Assembly (NCBI GenBank): GCA_037892935.1
Contig: JAYXKI010000006.1
Span: forward strand, 434,001 to 498,000
DNA from: Phlebopus portentosus
Lineage: Eukaryota > Basidiomycota > Agaricomycetes > Boletales > Boletinellaceae
Direction: 5' to 3'
Length of the DNA stretch: 64,000 bases
The notes under the pieces were generated by a model that did not search any database, was not told the origin of the DNA, and saw only the letters and a list, made by a program, of their open reading frames with translations. A program made the position numbers and the translations under genes. The stretch's first letter is position 1. The number at the start of each line of letters is the position of its first letter. Below are positions 57,193 through 64,000 of this stretch, piece by piece.

Positions 57193-57778
57193 TTATGCAA
57201 GCTTTTCATTATCCTTTTATGCAACCCCTTTCCTATATCACAACCTGACATGGTCAATTATGCATTCTATTCTTTCTATGGTATTTATGGTCACATCCGA
57301 CCAAATTATGCCTTTATGCAACCATCATTCCCAACTCGCTATAGTATTTATTCACCATATTTACTGAAATGCCAAGTTGTGAATAAGTTGATAGGCAGTT
57401 TAAGCCTACTTGGTTTAACCAACTATCAACTGTTGCACTTCTTGTGCATGCCAGTGATACATGGCACATTATGCACCCCTTTTCTTATCTTCTATGCAGA
57501 GGAAGGGGAGCCAAAAGGCACTCCAACTCTATTTTACTTTTTGAAAAACCCCTTTGGAGGTGGGCAAACCGTAGGTGAACCTATTGCTGTGTACTGGGTT
57601 GATTAAACATCACCCATTGCCCAGTCAATACACCAGGCAAGTTACTTTCAAAGCAATATAAAAAACTCATTCAGTAACAACTTTATGACTTTTTCTTTCT
57701 TATCACTTTTAATTGCGTCATAATCTTTTACATGATGCATATTTCACATTTCACATTCATATCTCTTCCCACCACCCT
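57193..57778. other. E3 internal spacer
   Basis: A plus-strand open stretch at 57250-57606 (118 codons, aromatic-rich) is present, but I see no start context or known motif, and it could be chance in AT-rich DNA. Otherwise nothing recognisable. Confidence 0.4.
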
Positions 57779-58105
57779 TCAAAAATCGATGACTTCCCAA
57801 ACACCCTTCTCACGACTTTCCTGCGCCGAAATACCTACTTTATCAACAGCTTCGGCTGAATTGGAAGGTGCATCAGGGTCAGGGAAAATGCAGTTGACGC
57901 GCTGCTGGATATCTGCAGTCCCCTCATTAGGAACCGATTGCATCTCATAATTGTTCTCCTATAGGACTATCAGCAACTACAACCTGCAAATAGAGGCAAG
58001 AGAACTCACCTCATTACGCCTCCTGCGATCTAGAATCCAAAGATTCATACTGAAAATTGCGACAAGGACGATGAAAACAATGCAGACAGCGGCAACTTTG
58101 GACAT
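57779..58105 (-). CDS. antisense small single-pass membrane protein in E3
   Basis: Two minus-strand exons, 58010-58105 and 57779-57958, with a 51-nt GTGAGT...TATAG intron, give 91 residues without a stop. Residues ~4-25 are a hydrophobic helix (AAVCIVFIVLVAIFSM, then NLWIL), followed by LDRRRR, so a single-pass protein with a cytosolic basic stop-transfer is expected. The C-terminal ~60 residues are acidic and polar, ending VWEVIDF. It lies between E3 ORF3 and the 3' end, antisense to pol. No family recognised. Its open state in an element full of stops is notable. Confidence 0.6.
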
Positions 58106-58632
58106 AACTAGGCAGTGATGATGATGGTTTGATAGCAACATCAACTATCACTAGGTGACTCCTTTATCCGAGCTTTCTCACAGATTAGGATGAACATTTC
58201 TCCAAAAGTTCATCTTAGGAGGGGGATAGTAAAAGGATCCACTTAAAAACTCACATCAAGATCGACACGATCAGCAGATCAACAGGATCAGCATTCCAAA
58301 TGCGACTAGTAACAGTCTAGCAGTCACTGGAGCCAAACTACTATTCATGTGACCAAGGTGATGGTCACGGGCATCAACGGCAATATATGGGCGCCTAAGA
58401 AGCATGCCACAAGTATGTAACCCTGCAGACTACTTAACACTACTGACCGGTAATTATCACCACCGATTTATTACCGCTGACTGTCACCTTAACACCACCA
58501 ACCAAACTCCTGATCTGACCCGATCAAAAGAAGTCAAGAAGCAATCAAACTACTAGAAGCCCGAGAAGTCTAGAACATGACTACTAAAGCCTAATGCCTA
58601 ACGACTAAAGTCTAAAGGCTAATCTGAGCCCA
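58106..58632. other. E3 non-coding sequence with purine tract
   Basis: Contains AGGAGGGGGA at about 58207-58216 followed by TAGTAAAAGG, which resembles a polypurine tract next to an LTR start (TG changed to TA). If real, the E3 3' LTR would be ~1.6 kb (58217-59812). No gene seen. Confidence 0.45.
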
Positions 58633-59406
58633 ATGGAGACGTCACTGGCATTCCAGCACTATCAGACTTGTGCCCAAGTGTACATGGTCCTTTCTGAAAT
58701 ATACTTCACAGTATGTTATGCTACAAGTGAAATGGGTAACTGCCAAATTGAAGTCCAATGTCACATGCAAGAAGCGTTACATGCCAATCCACTAAATCCT
58801 ATAATACTCAAGCGACATGAGGAACTCATTGTTACAACTTGAACCTCTCGAGCTGCAGACCCAATAACTTGGAGAATACTAGGATGGTACAAGCCAGAGC
58901 TGCACAATCCATGTCCAGCCTCTACAGTACAAGCGAACCTTTATTTACCAAGGGATGCAAACCTGAACACCAAGCAACTACAACTAGTACTCCAACGAAG
59001 GATATGGCAATACATTTACGACATTCGACTTCCAGGCAAAGCATGGCTAATCACTTGAACACAACTGCATCCCCTAGCAGAACTCATATAGTTCATGGTA
59101 TGCATTGGACCATACTCTACACCAACCCGACATCTCAATACCGATGTGCAAGTTGTGCTTACAACTTTCGGACCACAAGATGAATAGCAAAGAGTTACAT
59201 ATCGAGCTGCCTACATTGCACCAAGAGCTACAATCCCACCTGGTGATGGAATCAACATCATAGTGGAGCACTGACAGTGGAGCTTTCCATACTGGAGCAG
59301 CACCTCTATTGTCTCAGTCAGCAACCCCACAGAATTCTATCATAGTGGAGATACATTGGAGCAAAGTGGCGCTCAGTGGAGCAGAATAATGAAGGAAGTG
59401 ATGTAG
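58633..59406 (+). pseudogene. E3 distal sense ORF (unknown)
   Basis: A plus-strand frame of ~257 codons from ATG 58633 to TAG 59404-59406 with about five internal stops (three of them TGA), no frameshift. Readable parts include ITWRILGWYKPELHNP, LVLQRRIWQYIYDIRLPGKA and TYRAAYIAPRATIPPG. No domain recognised. It may be an extra ORF upstream of a short LTR or, if the LTR starts near 58217, an ORF inside the LTR. Confidence 0.4.
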
Positions 59407-59812
59407 TGGTGGAGCAAGGTGGAGCAAAGTGGAGTAAAGTGGAGAGAAGATGAGAAAAAAATAGGACGGAAAATGAATTATCTAGAAAGCATAAATAGCG
59501 TTAGAAGTAGGCCCTCTTTTCTCCATCTTTCGATCCTCTTAACATATAGTGACAGTGTCTTAACACACTGGTGATAGTGTCCTAACACGACTCACTATGT
59601 GCTTTGTACTACTACGCCTCTTGGAAATCCCAATCTGCTCTTACTCTACCTTGTCTCTGAAAGCATCTCTAACTAGAACTGCAACTAGGAAGGATAGTAA
59701 GGGGACCACATGGTACAGCTAAACGTGGGTAGATAGATCACCTCTGCACAACATACCGCTGCTTAGGCAAAAGGATCGAAACCGGTGTAACCCCGGACCT
59801 ACACCTCTAACA
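59402..59812 (+). repeat. probable E3 3' LTR
   Basis: Begins TGTAGTGGTGG right after a purine-rich GAAGGAAGTGA and ends CACCTCTAACA; 411 bp, with a CATAAATA box near 59489. TG...CA ends and length suit a chromoviral LTR, but there is no second copy in the window to confirm it. The alternative start is near 58217. Short GTGGAGCAAAG repeats occur at 59408-59445. Confidence 0.5.
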
Positions 59813-59993
59813 AAAGAAGAGGCAAAAAACAATAATTTTGCTATTTTAGGGTCATTTTTTGCTCTATTTTCTCAATCTTTGTTTCTAAAAGAAAGCCCTT
59901 TTGAAAATATGAATTTATCAACTTAGATGATGTGAAACCATTGAGTTTTGGGTGAGATATGATTTTATTTGTGTTTTGAGGCACTTGTGACAT
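59813..59993. other. AT-rich intergenic sequence
   Basis: Host or old repeat sequence between the E3 LTR end and the MITE. No gene. Its last ~50 bp resemble 60356-60400 on the other side of the MITE. Confidence 0.5.
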
Positions 59994-60306
59994 CACTACG
60001 GGCAATTTAGTATTTTACATCAGATGATAAATGGATTGATATGTAATTTGATATTTTCAATATCATTCAATATCATTATGCATATCCTCATTAGGGATAT
60101 TTTGAATATCATCGAAGTATTTAGAATATCATCAAAGCAGATATTCTGATTGACCAATCGGGATAATTTTTAGGGATATCTGCTTCGATGATATTCTAAA
60201 TATCCCTAATGAGGATATGCATAATGATATTAAATGATATTGAAAATATCAAATTACATATCAATCCATTTATCATCCGATGTAAAATACTAAATTGCCC
60301 GTAGTG
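59994..60306. mobile_element. palindromic MITE, CACTA-like
   Basis: A 313-bp near-perfect palindrome with ends CACTACGGGCAATTTAG... and its inverse, arms over 100 bp, and a short non-palindromic centre (about 60125-60165). It is flanked by CAT on both sides (59991-59993, 60307-60309). CACTA ends and 3-bp duplications are the hallmarks of the CACTA (CMC/EnSpm) superfamily. It has no coding capacity. The assignment rests on 5 terminal bases and a 3-bp duplication only. Confidence 0.7.
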
Positions 60307-60309
60307 CAT

Positions 60310-60705
60310 GAGAAGTGGTGAAATCACATGATTGCCAGCAATTTTGCAACTGCTGTAAGTATTGGGGGAAATATGATTTATTTTGTGTTTTGAGATGCAG
60401 AAGGGCCGAAAATGGCAATATAGCATGTGCCTCAAGACTTTTGAAAAGGCTGTATGCATTTCACAGGGGGCAGAATTGCATTTCTGAGCTGCTTTATAGG
60501 AAACAGAATTGGAAAGCTCACTTCTGATTGGCTGGATTTTAGTTCCGGATTAAAATTTTCACGTTCGGAAATAGGGTTTTCCCCCTGTGAATAATGAAAA
60601 TTTCAATTGAATGTGGCTCAGTCTGCTCAGTCTATTCATCTAAATATAGTGTAGACAATTAAAACTATTCTAGGAGTCGAAATCCGCGGCCACGATGACC
60701 TCATC
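60310..60705. other. intergenic region, citrate synthase 3' flank
   Basis: No gene seen. Contains a diverged copy of the sequence left of the MITE (ATATGATTT...TGTGTTTTGAG near 60371-60393) and the presumed 3' UTR of the citrate synthase gene. Confidence 0.5.
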
Positions 60706-62627
60706 TCAAGTTGCCTTTCCCGCAAACATGGATTTAATAGCCTCACTCGAGTAACTCTTCGGCCTCTCTAGGGCTAAGGGAAAAGTCAGAAGTCGCAACC
60801 GAGGATATCTATCATGAAGACTCACGAGCACCCAAGGCACGATCCCAGATCAGTTGGGCAGCGACACCAAAAGCTCTCGATACGCCAAAAAGCACAGTGT
60901 AATACTGCATCTGATTAAGACCGTAGTATGTTAGCAGAACACCAGAATGCGCATCGACGTTCGGCCATGGGTTCTTCGCCTTGCCAGCTTCAAGGAGAAT
61001 TCCAGGCACAATGCTGTAAACTTGGCCGACCAGCTTGAACAAGGGGTCGTTTGGAAGGTGTTTCAAAGCAAATTCACGCTGCGCGATATACCGAGGGTCA
61101 GTTTTGCGGAGGACTGCGTGTCCGTATCCTGGCACAACTTGGCCACCCTTAAGAGTAGACCAGACATATTCCTTCACTGCCTCATCGGAGGCGTCTTCGC
61201 CAATTTTCGATTGCATCTTCCTTAACCACACAAGAACTTCCTGGTTAGCGAGGCTAGGAATAGATCAGCTTTCTATATACAGAAAGTCGAGCAAAAGCAT
61301 ATCACCCGTGAAGCGGGCCAGCGAGGCCGTTGAGTGCAGCACCATAAGCTAGGAATGGGTCCGAAAGCGCTGACCCAACGAGCTTGCCGGTATGAGCGGA
61401 AACGTTACCACCCTCATGATCGCTTTTAGAATGAGGGATGACTAAATGAGCTAAACCAGACGTAACGAGCATAGGCATACCTGTGGATGGTGATATATAG
61501 GCGCATTAATTCAACGAAGTCCTCATTATCACTGAAGCCTAGCAAGTGTGCGAGATTCCAAGAGTAGTCCTTTGTCGGGTCAATTGAAGGAACCTTTCCC
61601 AAGCCGTAAACGTTACGGAAGATTCGACCGGCAATGTTTGGTAGTTTCGCGATCCTGAACACTAATTTCAATCCAAAACGCGGAAAGACGAAAATGACGA
61701 TGCATACAGATCCATACAATCTTCAAACACGTATCCCCAGTACTCTTTCTTCGAGATGCCCTCTGCGTACGCTTTCGCAAAAGACGAATTGTGATTAAGC
61801 TTGAGATGAGTTTCCGGTCAAAAGAGTAGCGTATAAGTGACTCAATTCTGCTTACCGCTATTACTGCAAGAGAGAACTGGCTCATAGGATGAAGTGTTGT
61901 TGGGCATCTATCGAGCAATTCCTCGACAAATTCAGGAATAGCAGCACGTGCAGCCCAATCACGAGAGAGCTCTTTGGTCTGTTCCGGAGTTGGCACTTCA
62001 CCAGTCAACAATAGCCAGAACAATCCTTCAGGAAGAGGTTCCGAGCCACCCGGAGCCTTCGGAAGCAACAGCTGGCATTCGGGTATCGTTTTACCGCGGA
62101 AGCGAATTCCCTCCTCTAGAAGCACGATGTTGGAGAAATAGTGAATACACAGTAGTGAAGTTGATACAACATGAGGAAAACGATTAACCCACCAGCATCA
62201 AGAACTGACCCATCCCAGATAAGAGCAGGAAGACCGCGCATGCCACTAGAATAGACAATAAGCAAAGTGAAAATAAAGTGGATAGTCACATACCCGTAGA
62301 GATGGTCGACAACAACAGGACCGAAGGACTTTTTGCCATGTTCGGCACGGATTGCCTTCACCTGGGGCACAGGATTGAGTTCAGAGACAGGACCGATAGG
62401 AAAGAGAAGGAACAGATGTACGTTTTCGAGCTGTTCTGGGATGAGCTGAGCAACACGCTCTTTTAGAGTTGACTGCTTTGCAGTAGTGGAAGCAAACCGT
62501 GCGGCCGCGAAGCCAGCTCGCGAGGAGACCTGATGAGGTAGAGAGGATGATGAGAAGACGAAAGAAGATGAAAGACTGAAAGCAAGAAGGATACCCTTGC
62601 GAGAGCGAGACGGATTGGGAGAGGCAT
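60706..62627 (-). CDS. citrate synthase, mitochondrial
   Basis: Condenses acetyl-CoA and oxaloacetate to citrate, the first step of the TCA cycle, in the mitochondrial matrix. Ten exons (5' to 3': 62595-62627, 62422-62529, 62294-62361, 62193-62245, 61856-62115, 61708-61799, 61481-61654, 61306-61422, 60826-61253, 60706-60773) join in frame to 466 residues; nine introns of 48-77 nt, all GT...AG. The first ~27 residues are Arg/Ala/Ser-rich without acidic residues, a matrix-targeting signal. The catalytic residues expected in the family are present: His301 (GPLHGLANQ), His347 ([14 protein letters not shown]) and Asp402 (NVDAHSG). Length and the C-terminus ([16 protein letters not shown]) fit fungal Cit1. 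Ends in TGA. Paralogue status (citrate or methylcitrate) rests on overall resemblance. Confidence 0.95.
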
Positions 62628-62890
62628 TGACGATGATGGGAGGAGATGGAGGAGATGGTGGTGGAACTGGGAAGAGAAGCGCTTATTTTGCTCCTCATTT
62701 TCGCATCTTTTTTCTCTGTGGCCATGGGAAAAAAGGACGGTGCGGGCAACGTCATCAGCGTTGGGGAGTGCTAAGGATAGCTGCAGCCTCGTCCAATCGG
62801 CGACGCGTCCTCGGCTTGATCCGCGCATTTACCGTCCGTCCCGACGCTGATCGGGCTTTCCGCCGTCCAATCACCTCCTCTCTCTCTCTC
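62628..62890. promoter_or_regulatory. bidirectional promoter region
   Basis: The 263 bp between the divergent start codons of citrate synthase (minus) and the PITH gene (plus). CT/GA-rich, with no clear TATA box. Contains the 5' UTRs of both genes. Confidence 0.65.
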
Positions 62891-63849
62891 ATGCCAATGC
62901 CGCATAACCACTCTGCGCATTGTCGCGACGATGCTCACGACAACGACCACGATCACGACCACGATCACGAATCAGATACCGGTCCCGCCGACAATTTGTA
63001 TCCTTACATTGATCTCCAAAACGTCATCGCTCTCAACGCTGCAGATGAAACTTCCCCAAGTTCAGTTATCAAACCTTGGGATATGAGACTTGACGAGTCT
63101 GTGGTATATCGCCCTTCTCTTTTGCTCTCTCTCCTGCGCGCTCTGACGCTGACTACTCGTATCAGTCAGTAGAAAGTGACGCTGATGATCAGTTGTCTGT
63201 ACTCTTCTCTCCGTCTTTTCCGTTTCTACAACGCATATCATCTTCTTTAGAATCTTCCGGATCCCTTTCACGGGCTCCGTGAAGCTCCGATCAGTGCTCT
63301 TAAAGTCCGGTCCAGGAGAACAGACCCCCTCTAGATTCTCTCTCGTGTGTATATCCATCACAATGATATTCTCATCCGAGGCATTCATCACACAGCCCCC
63401 AAGTTTGCGAACGCGGACAATGCAGACTTTTCTGACATTGCCGAGCGTCATCCGGACCAGGAATTCCCGGTACCCCAGTCAAGAAGTATTGGGGAATATT
63501 CCGTTAAGTGCGAAGCCACTCTTACATCTCACTTTCCGACCTTTTCTGACCTACAAGCGACGAGTACAGAGCTTCCAAGTTTTCCAACCTGTCCTCCTTG
63601 ACCATATTCTTCCCTGAGGCTCAAGGTGCAGATACGACAAAGATATACTTCATCGGCCTAAGAGGATCATGGTCTGAAGTGAGTTTCCGCTCGTCAAAGA
63701 GTGGCTCATTAGGATAACTACGTTGAAACAATTTCTAGAGAAAACGAGATCCAGTTGTCACCGTGTACGAGTCGCAAGCTAATCTCGCCGATCACGAAAA
63801 AATACAGGGAACCGATGGAGGCATGAGCGCTTTTCGTCTGGGCAGTTGA
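62891..63849 (+). CDS. PITH-domain protein (PITHD1-like)
   Basis: Six exons (62891-63103, 63166-63194, 63251-63348, 63396-63507, 63570-63678, 63739-63849) give 223 residues ending in TGA; introns are 47-62 nt, GT...AG, and the second donor (GTCTGT) is weak. The His/Asp-rich N-terminus (HDNDHDHDHDHES) may bind metal and is usual for this family. The PITH domain follows: DNLYPYIDLQNVIALNA, IKPWDMRLDES, ESDADDQL, RIPFTGSVKLRSVLLKSGP, then SSLTIFFPEAQGADTTKIYF, a GLRGSW motif and PVVTVYESQANLADHEK. PITH is the proteasome-interacting domain of thioredoxin-like 1; this stand-alone form lacks thioredoxin. Its exact role in fungi is not settled. Confidence 0.93.
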
Positions 63850-64000
63850 TAGACTTGGGACGGATATGTATTATCATTGACGAAACGACATGTAAATCAG
63901 CACTGTGGCATTTTGTACCATGTAGTAGCAAATCAAATCATAAAACAACGCTGGCCGGAATTTCTGACCCTATCACGTGATGCATTTACATGACGCGTCC
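63850..64000 (+). other. 3' flank of the PITH gene
   Basis: Presumed 3' UTR and flank up to the window edge; no further gene seen. Confidence 0.5.

Larger units (their letters stand above)
38393..59812 (+). mobile_element. Ty3/gypsy chromovirus E3, 5'-truncated, with E4 and E5 inside
   Basis: Three blocks (38393-40111, 48352-48889, 55542-59812) join into one reading across two 5-bp target duplications and give RT, RNase H, integrase and chromodomain, then two more sense ORFs, an antisense small gene and a probable 3' LTR. Everything upstream of mid-RT is missing: the block begins at the end of alpha LTR C. It is AT-rich compared with gypsy2. E4 and E5 both sit in its integrase gene, so E3 is older than both. 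Confidence 0.88.

Noticed and set aside
62463..62828. Longer N-terminus for citrate synthase starting upstream of 62627
   Set aside because: The upstream in-frame stretch is low-quality sequence. The start at 62627 gives a compact targeting peptide and joins in frame through intron 1.
1..64000. tRNA, rRNA or CRISPR features
   Set aside because: No cloverleaf with A/B boxes, no rRNA-like sequence and no regularly spaced short repeats were noticed; the only regular arrays are the tandem repeats described.

Overview
The window is a fungal nuclear locus, most likely from an Agaricomycete (mushroom-type basidiomycete). Two host genes at the right end have the many short introns (about 47-77 nt) typical of that group. 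The other ~59.8 kb is a nest of transposable elements, almost all Ty3/gypsy retrotransposons. I saw no tRNA, rRNA or CRISPR array.

Layout. (1) 1-6952, minus strand: a decayed gypsy element, E1, running off the left edge. (2) 6953-38392, plus: a gypsy element called alpha here, with ~1.63-1.68 kb LTRs. Its 5' LTR, PBS, gag-pro and pol lie at 6953-14570, and two antisense genes plus the 3' LTR at 34341-38392. (3) Alpha is split by a PIF/Harbinger DNA transposon (14723-34040, TAA duplication, long terminal inverted repeats, DDE transposase plus Myb/SANT-like partner gene). (4) The Harbinger transposase gene is split by a second large gypsy element, gypsy2 (15820-32054, ~1.78 kb LTRs). (5) The gag gene of gypsy2 is split by a solo alpha LTR (19371-20999). 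(6) 38393-59812, plus: an old gypsy chromovirus, E3, without its 5' part. Its integrase gene carries two copies of a third gypsy family, gamma: E4 (40112-48351, minus) and E5 (48890-55541, plus). E4 carries another solo alpha LTR (40814-42441). (7) 59994-60306: a palindromic CACTA-like MITE. (8) 60706-62627, minus: mitochondrial citrate synthase. (9) 62891-63849, plus: a PITH-domain protein. The two host genes are divergent from a ~263 bp shared promoter region.

Main points. The gamma family carries an 11-nt PBS that is an exact complement of a sequence ~34 nt downstream of the LTR TATA box, which is the arrangement of Tf1-type self-priming. Alpha and gypsy2 both carry, antisense between pol and the 3' LTR, an open gene with a Zn2Cys6-type cysteine pattern. 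The gypsy2 copy is a complete five-exon gene. E3 carries an antisense two-exon gene for a small single-pass membrane protein at the same place. Decay in alpha, gypsy2, E3 and Harbinger is nearly all stop codons, mostly TGA at Arg positions, with frames otherwise kept. This points to C-to-T change at CpG sites. Both host genes end in TGA, so TGA is a normal stop here.

All coordinates and splice sites were worked out by eye. No alignment or database search was run.
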